From a virus: a DNA stretch of 53,280 bases. Below the pieces are notes generated by a model, which saw nothing but the letters and a program-made list of their open reading frames with translations, did no database searches and was not told where the DNA came from. Position 1 is the stretch's first letter; every line of letters starts with the position of its first letter. The translations under genes were made by a program, and so were the position numbers. Below, one piece after another: positions 22,918 to 30,115 of this stretch. Location: IMG/VR virus record IMGVR_UViG_3300042549_001343, positions 1 through 53,280 of that record; one strand, 5' to 3'.

Positions 22918-23323
22918 GGTTGGTGGTACTGCTCACCGTGTGCTGTCCATACTGGCGAGCAAAGGAAACATGAGTCCGGCTATGATTAAGAAGACAGGCA
23001 TCATTGCCGGTAAGTCTATTGTTGATATAGACAATGCCATTGTCTATGAGTTAGTGCCGAAGGGCATGGTGATAATGGTGAGCGGATTGTTCTACAGCCT
23101 CACGCAAAAAGGTCTCGACACAAAGATCGAGCTTGGCAGTTTAGATAAACTGTTCAAAGCACCACGCAAGACAGTGATGTCGCAACAAGATGATCTGTTC
23201 GCAAGAGGTACTTACGATGGGGCGGAACTGCGTAGTACCTGCATGAGGAGAGGAGCGTATGACGCATACAACCTGCCATCTCTTAGCTTTGCTGGCCTCA
23301 CATACAGAAAGGTTCCACTATGA
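22901..23323 (+). CDS. Winged-helix-like protein
   Basis: A 140-residue protein from ATG 22901. The first 75 residues (AHRVLSILASKGNMSPAMIK, later ELVPKGMVIMVSGLFYSLTQ) look like a winged-helix domain with a beta wing; the rest is basic and disordered-looking with PRKTVMSQQDDLFARGTY. A 9-bp inverted repeat (ATAGACAAT/ATTGTCTAT, loop GCC) lies inside the gene at 23027-23047. Possible regulator. Confidence 0.5.
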   Translation: MEPEIRVGGTAHRVLSILASKGNMSPAMIKKTGIIAGKSIVDIDNAIVYELVPKGMVIMVSGLFYSLTQKGLDTKIELGSLDKLFKAPRKTVMSQQDDLFARGTYDGAELRSTCMRRGAYDAYNLPSLSFAGLTYRKVPL

Positions 23324-23511
23324 CTACAGACAGAGAAGTCTACATAGAAAAGGTGTTGGAAGAGTTTAGGCCGAAGACCGGAACACTCATGCTCATGCTC
23401 TCTCTGAAAGAGTACGAGGATTTGGTCAGGCTCATCGGTGAGCGAGCATACGAGTACGGTTGGATTGAGGGAATGGCTGACGCAAGTTACGCCAAGAAGT
23501 TAAAGGCTTAA
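23320..23511 (+). CDS. Small acidic protein, last of early operon
   Basis: A 63-residue acidic helical protein (REVYIEKVLEEFRPKTGTL; EYEDLVRLIGERAYEYGW). It is coupled to the preceding gene (ATGA) and its 3' end overlaps the convergent gene's 3' end by 12 bases, with no terminator seen between them. Confidence 0.55.
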   Translation: MTTDREVYIEKVLEEFRPKTGTLMLMLSLKEYEDLVRLIGERAYEYGWIEGMADASYAKKLKA

Positions 23512-23994
23512 CTCGAACCCACCTTCAACAAACATCTGTCCATGTAATCTTTCAATGGCTCTGATCTGCACTGGCATCCAAGCACGAAGGACAGCGTTGC
23601 GCCAGTTGCAGACTTGCCTATAACTCACACCCCTCTCCTCCGCAATCTTCCTGATACTGGGTCGCTTAGTCGCCCAGTGCATGAGAATGATCTGCAACTC
23701 ACGGACACTAGGCACAGTACCACTCACATGATGGTGCAAGTAATCAGCGAAACCTCTTATCGCATCTGACCTAGACCGACCCCTCCCGTACATTGAAAGT
23801 ATCGAGTCCCTCTCTACCTGATGCAATCTGTTCAGCATCGAATGGATCATCGCAGCCTGAGCATGCAAGTCCATAGGCGACAGATCATCTTGACTTGTGC
23901 CGCGAGTACCAAGCAAGTCCGTGCGGCTGAACTCTTCCCGCTCGCTCACGTTGAACGAGAACTTGATTGCCTGTTCGACGCTATGAAACTTCAT
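23500..23994 (-). CDS. HTH protein next to RusA (possible antiterminator)
   Basis: A 164-residue protein from ATG 23994 (AGGACTGGGC upstream; overlaps the rusA stop as ATGA). Its C-terminal half has a helix-turn-helix (SIRKIAEERGVSYRQVCNWR) and basic helices. In lambdoid phages the gene following rusA is often the late antiterminator Q or an analogue, so this is a candidate late regulator. Sequence match to Q is not established. Confidence 0.5.
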   Translation of the reverse strand: MKFHSVEQAIKFSFNVSEREEFSRTDLLGTRGTSQDDLSPMDLHAQAAMIHSMLNRLHQVERDSILSMYGRGRSRSDAIRGFADYLHHHVSGTVPSVRELQIILMHWATKRPSIRKIAEERGVSYRQVCNWRNAVLRAWMPVQIRAIERLHGQMFVEGGFELSL

Positions 23995-24386
23995 GCCCAG
24001 TCCTTGTCCTCTGCAATAGTTACGTGAAGCCCGCCCCATGAAGTGGGTTGCCCAAGTTTAATGGACAGATAAGTTATCTGCCTGTCATTCTCATAGGCTA
24101 TGCCTTGTAGCGCATCTAGTGCTACCTTCTGTGCGTTATCAATATCAATCCGCCGCACACCCAATCCCCACAATCTGTCCTTCTTCTCTCGCTTCTTTGC
24201 ATCTGCTGGCCTCACTGGATGGAGAACAAGCATCACCATCACCGGAACAGTGAACAACTCCAGCTTGTTGGATCGGGCGATCCATTCCACCTCATCCTTG
24301 TACGCAGTGGCGGCACTGCTCCTGACCATGCGCCCACGAAAGTTGCGCCAGTACACATTGGTGCTGATGGGATATGGAAGCATCAT
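23991..24386 (-). CDS. rusA: RusA Holliday-junction resolvase
   Basis: A 131-residue protein with LPYPISTNVYWRN and the RusA signature RRIDIDNAQKVALDALQG, including the paired acidic residues that bind Mg2+, then ENDRQI. It resolves branched DNA, probably during recombination and packaging. Starts at ATG 24386, ATGA-coupled to the upstream gene. Confidence 0.85.
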   Translation of the reverse strand: MMLPYPISTNVYWRNFRGRMVRSSAATAYKDEVEWIARSNKLELFTVPVMVMLVLHPVRPADAKKREKKDRLWGLGVRRIDIDNAQKVALDALQGIAYENDRQITYLSIKLGQPTSWGGLHVTIAEDKDWA

Positions 24387-24910
24387 TCGGAGTGTTCTTT
24401 CTTTGGCCGACCTGACTTGCGCTTGGATGCCTCGTACTTAGTCATCACATCCTCCATTGCCTGTGTGCTTGGCAACGAAACTACTGTGCCGAGCATGCCC
24501 ATCATGGCCTGTTCCCATCTCCTTGGGTCTTTCTTATTGTTGTTTGGTACACCAACCACGCCACCATTACTGGTGTCTGGTTTGATAAACACCGTCTCTG
24601 GATGCTCGCATCTACCGAGCACATACTGTTCATCCCTGTACGCAGGGGTGCAATCACGACAGTGTTCGACACGAACCCCAGATCTCCTGTCTCCCGCACT
24701 GCTCCACACAAACGCAACCACGTACTCTTTCCACTTGCGATCACTCTCGTAGCACGGTGGCCGGGAGGGATTTGCCACCCCGGAAACTACCAATCTGTCG
24801 AATTCTGTCCGAACAAACTCCGGTTCATGTCCGAGGCAGTAGCCATAGAACCCAGACGGATGTTCGCAATGAAGAAAACTACATCGACGTACTGGCTTAT
24901 TGTTTTCCAA
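24383..24910 (-). CDS. Cys/His-rich protein with AT-hook-like tail
   Basis: A 175-residue protein from TTG 24910; no upstream ATG is in frame and GGGAG precedes it at about ten bases. The N-terminus (RRCSFLHCEHPSGFYGYCLGH) and centre (HCRDC, RCEHP) hold seven Cys and several His that could bind zinc. It ends KRKSGRPKKE, an AT-hook-like element. Possible DNA-binding regulator. Confidence 0.5.
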   Translation of the reverse strand: MENNKPVRRCSFLHCEHPSGFYGYCLGHEPEFVRTEFDRLVVSGVANPSRPPCYESDRKWKEYVVAFVWSSAGDRRSGVRVEHCRDCTPAYRDEQYVLGRCEHPETVFIKPDTSNGGVVGVPNNNKKDPRRWEQAMMGMLGTVVSLPSTQAMEDVMTKYEASKRKSGRPKKEHSE

Positions 24911-25241
24911 GATGAAGCACTCCCTCTCTTATTGCCTGTAACAGTGTCAGGGCTGTGTGTTCAAGCTGTGATCCATGCTCCTCCTCCCACGCATGCACGT
25001 CGTGGTGAAGTACGTCATGGCAAGTGCGACAGATGGGTATCACCCACCAGTCCGGAACCTTCGTACCCATACCCTTGAAGCCTGATCCATGTGGATGGTG
25101 CGGGTCATCTGCCGGTACGTTGCAACTCACGCACCTCAAGGTCTTCACCCATCGGGTGTACATGGGCGACTCCATGCGCTCCACGTAGCCATTAGTCAGC
25201 GCCTGTTTAAATGTTAGGTATGGCGGAATGACCTTCGTCAT
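24897..25241 (-). CDS. Ref/DUF968-like HNH protein
   Basis: A 114-residue protein with CVSC, then DDPHHPHG, GMGTKVPDWWVIPICRTCHD and VLHHD. CxxC ... HH ... CxxCH is the DUF968/Ref arrangement, an HNH-type fold. P1 Ref is a RecA-dependent nuclease; a recombination-associated role fits the neighbourhood (RusA next door). Activity of this copy is not shown. Confidence 0.7.
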   Translation of the reverse strand: MTKVIPPYLTFKQALTNGYVERMESPMYTRWVKTLRCVSCNVPADDPHHPHGSGFKGMGTKVPDWWVIPICRTCHDVLHHDVHAWEEEHGSQLEHTALTLLQAIREGVLHLGKQ

Positions 25242-25576
25242 GCCCCGTAACCTTTTCTTTCAGTGCGCTCGTTTGCTTGTGTGGTTTGCCAGACAGCTAC
25301 GCCCAGCTTGAGTATCTCCAGTTCCCAGCGAAGTTTTTCTGAGATCTCTGTCGCTGTCCGCAGGCTCTCCAGAACCAAGATGTATTTGGGATCGGCGCGA
25401 GCTTCTCTCTCCTGCGCTGCCGCCGTCTTGTGTCCAAGGGCTTCATACTCTTTCATCAAGATCGCAAGCTGAGACTCACGAAACTTTTCGAGATAGTTCT
25501 TTTCTGCGACCGCCTCTGAATAGATAGCGGACTTCTCTCGCATCTCAGCGAGTCTTGCCTCTGCCTTTTCGTACAT
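25238..25576 (-). CDS. Coiled-coil protein
   Basis: A 112-residue, highly charged helical protein (AEARLAEMREKSAIYSEAVA; ISEKLRWELEILKLGVAVW), a continuous coiled coil with a short basic end. GGAGG precedes ATG 25576. It overlaps the upstream gene by 32 bases. Function unknown. Confidence 0.55.
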   Translation of the reverse strand: MYEKAEARLAEMREKSAIYSEAVAEKNYLEKFRESQLAILMKEYEALGHKTAAAQEREARADPKYILVLESLRTATEISEKLRWELEILKLGVAVWQTTQANERTERKGYGA

Positions 25577-25805
25577 TGATTGCCTCCGTTTGACGATAGT
25601 TATCTGGAATTACAAACACATTCTTTTCTACTGGCCTCTTACCGATCTCCTTGCCGGTCAACAGATCATGCGCCCAGATTAACTTAGAGTCGGGATACTT
25701 TTCGTTGACCTCGTCCATAAGTTTTGCAACCCACGGCATCTCTTCTCTGTTCTTTTTGCGCTGCTCTTCACGCAACTGATCTTTGATGTCTGCTATATCT
25801 TTCAT
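25545..25805 (-). CDS. Small protein upstream of coiled-coil gene
   Basis: An 86-residue protein with a charged helix (LREEQRKKNREEMPWVAKLM) then a mixed C-terminus (LIWAHDLLTGKEIGKRPVEK). No motif recognised. ATG 25805 is ATGA-coupled to the upstream gene and it overlaps the downstream gene. Confidence 0.5.
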   Translation of the reverse strand: MKDIADIKDQLREEQRKKNREEMPWVAKLMDEVNEKYPDSKLIWAHDLLTGKEIGKRPVEKNVFVIPDNYRQTEAINVRKGRGKTR

Positions 25806-26146
25806 AGTTTTTTTACTCCGCTGGTGTGTTCGGTCGCAAAAAATTCGTATGCAACCTCAGACCCTCTGGCAATAGCGTCGGCTTTCTTTTCATTTAGCTT
25901 CTTAATTTGGTCGCACATATTGACAAGCTCCTCACCAGACTTTGGAATACCCCAGTCCATCACAAACTCTGAGGCCTGATTCAGGGCATGCTCTCTGATG
26001 AGCATGATTTCTTTGTGGGTGATTGATCTATTCGACCTGTCTTTGACCATCTCCAGCTCAAACGACAGAGAATGGACAGCCGCCTTGTATGCTTCAAGCT
26101 CAGCGGCAAGTTGTTTTGCACGCAATTCAAACTTCGTTGGAGTCAT
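25802..26146 (-). CDS. Helical protein downstream of helicase
   Basis: A 114-residue helical protein (FELRAKQLAAELEAYKAAV; SITHKEIMLIREHALNQA) with coiled-coil character. It overlaps the helicase gene stop as ATGA, so it may be made in proportion to it; a helicase accessory role is speculative. Confidence 0.5.
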   Translation of the reverse strand: MTPTKFELRAKQLAAELEAYKAAVHSLSFELEMVKDRSNRSITHKEIMLIREHALNQASEFVMDWGIPKSGEELVNMCDQIKKLNEKKADAIARGSEVAYEFFATEHTSGVKKL

Positions 26147-27090
26147 ATCTCAACTCCTTCACTAGACATGTATCTGTCGTAGTTGTAGTAGGTCTTGTTT
26201 GTCGGAGACTGTGAGTACGAGCATGCTCCAGACTGATAGAACAAGCCTACCCGACCCTCCCAATCTCCGTGCCTGTTCTTGTCGCAAACCAAAAGCGCAT
26301 CAGGTAAACCCTCATCAACCTCTTTGCCAGCCTGAATCTGTTGCTCTTTGCGTTTGTTTCTCCAAACAGTAAAGCACTGATCCACCTGATCGACAATGGC
26401 TCCGCTGCCTTTGGCATCCATCTTTCCGGGGACTTGCATTTCGTCTCCAAGTTTTCTACTGTGATGGATTACATGTACATGTATGTTGAAGTCCAAGGCA
26501 AACGAACAGACATTGTCAATGAAGTTCTTTTGTCCGTTGTAGTCGTCCTCACCCTTAACAACCTTCATCAGTGAGTCAATGACGAAATGCTGCACACCAA
26601 GTTTCTTTGCGGCGTAACGCATGATTGCCAACAGATGGTTCGGATCTGTCTGTCCCATCTTGTCGTACAACCACAGCCGGTTAGTCGCATGGGACAGAAC
26701 GCCATCGACAAACCTTGATGTTGGGAGCGCACTACCAGCAGCTTGCTTACACATGCGAGCAAGCGTTGCTCGTGGCTTCATCTCAAAGCTGGCGACGCAG
26801 ACCTTCTGGTTCTGATGTAAGAAGTCAAGCATGACGTGGCTGGTCAACAGACTCTTTCCATGTCCGTTGATACCCATCCACAGGCTCACCTCGCCCGGAC
26901 GAAATCTAATGTGGTCATGGGTCTTGGGCCAAGGAAGTCTTGCGCCATCGACCATCTCTCCGCCATTCAACAGAGCAATGGTCTCGTCTCTGTATGCCTT
27001 GGGCGCAACGATCTTGTCCTTGTCGTGCGGCTCACTCGCATACTCGGCAAAGTCTATGCTGTCTGCTGTGAAGATCATTTCATTTGACAC
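26143..27090 (-). CDS. DnaB-like replicative helicase (RecA fold, no primase)
   Basis: A 315-residue protein from GTG 27090 behind AGGAGTAGACA. Walker A GINGHGKS, VCVASFEMKPRATLARM, and the Walker B-type LGVQHFVIDSLMKV match the RecA-fold helicase core (T7 gp4/DnaB family). FNIHVHVIHHSRK (motif H4-like) follows. There is no zinc-binding primase domain, so priming is likely by the host. It should unwind DNA at the origin discussed at 28.43 kb. Confidence 0.75.
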   Translation of the reverse strand: MSNEMIFTADSIDFAEYASEPHDKDKIVAPKAYRDETIALLNGGEMVDGARLPWPKTHDHIRFRPGEVSLWMGINGHGKSLLTSHVMLDFLHQNQKVCVASFEMKPRATLARMCKQAAGSALPTSRFVDGVLSHATNRLWLYDKMGQTDPNHLLAIMRYAAKKLGVQHFVIDSLMKVVKGEDDYNGQKNFIDNVCSFALDFNIHVHVIHHSRKLGDEMQVPGKMDAKGSGAIVDQVDQCFTVWRNKRKEQQIQAGKEVDEGLPDALLVCDKNRHGDWEGRVGLFYQSGACSYSQSPTNKTYYNYDRYMSSEGVEI

Positions 27091-27550
27091 TGTCTACTCC
27101 TAATAAAAATTCCAACTCGTAGTCATAGACTCTTCTATAAACAGCCTCTGCTGGATGTGTAATTAATCCGAGTTCAATATCTCCATTGATCTCAGGCCTG
27201 TAGGTTAAGTGCGCTCCGGCTTGCTTGTCGATATTCCATAGGTACAGGTAGCCATGAAAGTTATCGGTAGCAATGTAACCACCGTTAGGCTTTGCCTTCG
27301 CAATTGTTTCTGCGTAGTGCTTAACCAAATCACGGTGAACAGATGCGTCATAGACCAAACAGATTTGCAAGTCTCTCGCCCAGATCCATTCATAGCTCTC
27401 TGGGCTTTTGTTTGTGTCAACATAAACAACCCAGTTGCCGTCGGTCAAGTCTCCAACCATAGACACAAAAACAATCTCGTTCGGAACCATCTTCTTGTTC
27501 ATACGCAAGTCAAAGATTTCTCCGGCTCCATCTGGTAGTGGCTTCTTCAT
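27080..27550 (-). CDS. Protein upstream of helicase, unknown
   Basis: A 156-residue protein with beta-rich stretches (NEIVFVSMVGDLTDGNWVVY; RDLQICLVYDASVHRDLV) and WNIDKQAGAHLTYRPE. It overlaps the helicase by 11 bases. Co-transcribed with replication genes; function not recognised. Confidence 0.55.
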   Translation of the reverse strand: MKKPLPDGAGEIFDLRMNKKMVPNEIVFVSMVGDLTDGNWVVYVDTNKSPESYEWIWARDLQICLVYDASVHRDLVKHYAETIAKAKPNGGYIATDNFHGYLYLWNIDKQAGAHLTYRPEINGDIELGLITHPAEAVYRRVYDYELEFLLGVDSVK

Positions 27551-27696
27551 GTGTTCTTCTCCTTAGCAGTCCACTTGATTGAAGAAAGATTAAGCAAAAT
27601 TAAAAAGCACCAAGGGCTTATGAAGTATGCCGATACACAAGCGCAAATTAATGTCACTATGTTCTCTGCGTAAACCCATCTAACAAGGTTATCCAT
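27547..27696 (-). CDS. 49-residue small membrane protein
   Basis: ATG 27696 has AAGGAGAAGAACA upstream. The peptide has an N-terminal region (MDNLVRWVYAENIVTLICAC) then a second hydrophobic stretch (VSAYFISPWCFLILLNL), so one or two membrane passes, with a Lys-rich tail. Its TGA overlaps the next ATG (ATGA). Function unknown. Confidence 0.5.
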   Translation of the reverse strand: MDNLVRWVYAENIVTLICACVSAYFISPWCFLILLNLSSIKWTAKEKNT

Positions 27697-27946
27697 TGTT
27701 CTTCTCCTTGAGTTTGGCTTCAATAGCGTTGTAAAAACTAAGTTGTGTTGTTGTGGACTCCATGCAACAAGCCGCTATTTCTTCAACCGTCAGCCCTACC
27801 CATGTGCGCTGTAATGGGTGCGTGTAAAAAGCCGTACCAACACCTTTTTCACATTCCCACCAAATTTTGCGTGGTCTTCCGTCAATGTATTGACCTTCGC
27901 AAACATCTTCTGCAACCCACGCTACAGGCTCTTGCTCTTGTGTCAT
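27689..27946 (-). CDS. Small conserved phage protein (YTHP family type)
   Basis: An 85-residue protein with EPVAWVAEDV, GTAFYTHPLQRTWVGLT and a helical C-terminus (EEIAACCMESTTTQLSFYN). The pattern of an AWV start and a YTHP box is common in many phages and prophages; its role is unknown. ATGA-coupled to the upstream gene. Confidence 0.6.
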   Translation of the reverse strand: MTQEQEPVAWVAEDVCEGQYIDGRPRKIWWECEKGVGTAFYTHPLQRTWVGLTVEEIAACCMESTTTQLSFYNAIEAKLKEKNNG

Positions 27947-28161
27947 TTCTTCATCTCCCTGATGTAGGTTGCAATACTGGACAAGGTGTCCTTACCAAAT
28001 GCTTTGGCAAATCCATGCTCGATATTGAAGGCCGCCATCTCCAGTGCGGCATTCCATCCAGCCTCGTAATGTCTTTCAAGTCTTTCCTGTACAGTGCTGA
28101 GCTTTTGCTCAAGGCCGCTGAGCTTCTCGTCAATATCTGTCTGTCTGTTGAAGTCGGTCAT
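27943..28161 (-). CDS. Small coiled-coil protein
   Basis: A 72-residue protein from ATG 28161: coiled coil (DEKLSGLEQKLSTVQERLER) then EAGWNAALEMAAFNIEHGF. Overlaps the replication gene stop as ATGA. Possibly an accessory of the replication protein; no direct evidence. Confidence 0.55.
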   Translation of the reverse strand: MTDFNRQTDIDEKLSGLEQKLSTVQERLERHYEAGWNAALEMAAFNIEHGFAKAFGKDTLSSIATYIREMKK

Positions 28162-28817
28162 AGCATTCCTTCGAATTGAATTGATTGGTCGGAGGTTTCG
28201 TCTTCCCACCTACGTTGATTCAGCCACGTACTTGGGAATGGAATGAATTGGCCGTTGTCTTTCAGCCAGTCTGTGGATTGGCGTGACTTCGCAAGGGACG
28301 CAAGCATCTGAGCAAGCACCTCGGCATCCGGATTTATTTTGTTGAAGGACTTCTGTGCCTCTGCCTTGGCTACCTTGCGGGGGTATGCTGACCAGAAGGA
28401 ATCAAACCCCTCGACAATAGGTGCGGGTTTGTGGGTTCTTGGGTTCTTGGGTTTCTGGGTTACGTCCTGAAACGGTTCTGGTTTCAGTTCTGATTTCAGA
28501 GTTTTCTTTTCTATCTTGGCCTTGTTCGCACGTCTGGCCGACTCTGCTTTGCCGTGGTACTTCTCGATCTCGTAGTCACAACGGTCATTCTTCCACCCAT
28601 CATCTGACTGGATGAAGAACTCATGTAGCACACGAGCAACATCATCCGAATGCTCACGCATCGAGATCAGTCGAGCGCAGTCATCTGGCTGGAACGGCAG
28701 TGGCTTTTCTTCTGTGTAGTACACGTCCATCAAACGACGGTACGCCAAATCTTCGGTCAGGCTGAGATGCCTTGTCTTCGTCAGGTAGTCCCTGATATGA
28801 AATTGATAGCTAAACAT
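28158..28817 (-). CDS. DUF1376 replication protein (origin-binding candidate)
   Basis: A 219-residue protein from ATG 28817 (AAAGGACTCA upstream). The N-terminal DUF1376 domain reads FHIRDYLTKTRHLSLTEDLA, YRRLMDVYYTEEKPLPF and later DYEIEKYHGKAESARRANK. A basic/proline linker (about residues 107-130, KPKNPRTHKP) is followed by a second domain with FDSFWSAYPRKVAKAEAQKS and FIPFPSTWLNQRRWED. YPRK...WL is seen in phage primosome-type proteins. The linker DNA contains G-rich iterons, as in the lambda O gene. Probably the replication initiator that loads the helicase. Confidence 0.75.
   Translation of the reverse strand: MFSYQFHIRDYLTKTRHLSLTEDLAYRRLMDVYYTEEKPLPFQPDDCARLISMREHSDDVARVLHEFFIQSDDGWKNDRCDYEIEKYHGKAESARRANKAKIEKKTLKSELKPEPFQDVTQKPKNPRTHKPAPIVEGFDSFWSAYPRKVAKAEAQKSFNKINPDAEVLAQMLASLAKSRQSTDWLKDNGQFIPFPSTWLNQRRWEDETSDQSIQFEGML
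28429..28500 (-). repeat. G-rich iterons inside the replication gene (candidate origin)
   Basis: Within the linker of the DUF1376 gene, the plus strand reads TGGGTTC, TTGGGTTC, TTGGGTTT, CTGGGTTA in tandem, then GTCCTG and a TCTGATTTCAGA palindrome. The same order occurs at 15.81-15.88 kb. Iterons in the middle of an initiator gene are the lambda O/ori arrangement, so this is a candidate origin. Confidence 0.5.
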
Positions 28818-29105
28818 TGAGTCCTTTCCCACCTTTCTTTTGATACCCCGAAGGGACAGGGAACACTGGTCGAAAGGAACAAACTACCAGTGCTTTCAGT
28901 TCTTAGAGCGACCAAGAACCTACCCTGCGGAAGAGAGTGTCGTTGATTGCAAAACAAATTGCAAGCGGGTAAACCATTACCCATTTGGTTTAGTTGGTCT
29001 TTGCTTACAAATTCGTCAACTCACTGTACAATTGTCGGAGAATCATGTATAGTTTGCCTACCTTAAAAGGTAAATGCTTTACACATTGTCAACGAAAGGA
29101 ACCAG
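28818..29105. promoter_or_regulatory. Divergent control region with promoter and operators
   Basis: Between the replication and recombination operons. TGTACA (29025-29030), 17 bases, TATAGT (29048-29053) is a fair sigma-70 promoter for the plus-strand genes. A TACCTT-AA-AAGGTA palindrome (29059-29072) overlaps its predicted start, consistent with an operator. Further symmetric elements: GGGTAA/TTACCC (28967-28982), TTGCAA twice near 28947 and 28959, GTTCTT/AAGAAC near 28900, and CACTGG/CCAGTG near 28865. The minus-strand promoter is not evident. Confidence 0.5.
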
Positions 29106-29882
29106 ATGTCAGATTCAAACAATAACTTCTTGAACGTGTGGAACGCCACATGTACGACCGACCCACGGCACGTCAAATCCTTCAGCCGAGGCGGTGGATT
29201 CTCGGGCACGGCCATCAATCACACGTACCAAATCCGCAAGGCGACCGAACTCTGGGGGCCGATGGGTCACCTCTGGTCTGTCAAGATTGTTGAGCAAGGG
29301 CTGATGCAAGGTACGCCCATCATTGCCGAGGAGATCACCGAGGAGTGGACGCTCGACAGCAAAGGTGAGCGTGTGCTAACAAGACAGGAGATCCGCAAGG
29401 TTGCGGTTGCCAACGAGACCATTCACTTTGTCCGCATCCATCTGACCTACCCAATCTTTATAGAGAACGGGGAGGGAGTGCCGATCCATTCCGGAAACGG
29501 GACGGTCGAACACTTCGGCCAGACCACCTTTGTCGGCAAGAACAAGAACGGCTACTTCACGGACGAGGAGGCCCCGAAGAAATCCTTAACAGATGCTATC
29601 GGCAAGGCTCTGTCAATGCTGGGATTCTCTGCGGACATCTACCTCGGACTGTTCGACGACAACAAGTACGTCAATGATCGCAAGGCTGAAGCAGCCAAAG
29701 CTGGCGCAGCCAAGCCAGAGATCAAGGCCAAGATGACTGCCGAACAGGTGGATGATTTGAAGCGGAGGCTGTCTGAGTGCAAGAGCAAAGAGTCCTTGCG
29801 TGCCCATTTTGCTTTGTTGACCAACGACGAGAGGGCTGTGACAGAGGAGTTCTGCAAGGCGCTGGCAGCGGGGTTGGAATGA
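29106..29882 (+). CDS. Single-strand annealing protein (Rad52/Redbeta-like, putative)
   Basis: A 258-residue protein (AAGGAACCAG upstream). TEEWTLDSKGERVLTRQEIR leads into a KKSLTDAIGKALSMLGFSAD region and YLGLFDDNKYVNDRK, the conserved box of phage ssDNA-annealing proteins. The C-terminal ~70 residues are charged and helical. Together with the downstream nuclease and SSB it forms a recombination module resembling lambda Bet/Exo. Annealing activity inferred. Confidence 0.65.
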   Translation: MSDSNNNFLNVWNATCTTDPRHVKSFSRGGGFSGTAINHTYQIRKATELWGPMGHLWSVKIVEQGLMQGTPIIAEEITEEWTLDSKGERVLTRQEIRKVAVANETIHFVRIHLTYPIFIENGEGVPIHSGNGTVEHFGQTTFVGKNKNGYFTDEEAPKKSLTDAIGKALSMLGFSADIYLGLFDDNKYVNDRKAEAAKAGAAKPEIKAKMTAEQVDDLKRRLSECKSKESLRAHFALLTNDERAVTEEFCKALAAGLE

Positions 29883-30115
29883 CAGATTCTGCCTTAGATT
29901 CACTAAAAATGCAGCTAGACGCTGCAAAAATACAACTGGCCAACGCAACAGTGGACGCTGTAATCGTGGAGGTTGTCTTGCCTATGGCCTACAACATCAT
30001 TGACCAACTCATCGATCTGGACGGCAAGCCAATACCAAAGAAACTTTTGGCCGATGCAAAGAAACTTCTGCCAAGCAACTACAAGAATTCATTTCAGTTC
30101 AAGGGCGAGGCATGA
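29879..30115 (+). CDS. Small helical protein in recombination operon
   Basis: A 78-residue helical protein from ATG 29879, ATGA-coupled to the annealing gene (KMQLDAAKIQLANATVDAVI; LPMAYNIIDQLIDLDGKPIP). No motif recognised. Its position suggests an accessory to annealing or nuclease. Confidence 0.55.
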   Translation: MTDSALDSLKMQLDAAKIQLANATVDAVIVEVVLPMAYNIIDQLIDLDGKPIPKKLLADAKKLLPSNYKNSFQFKGEA

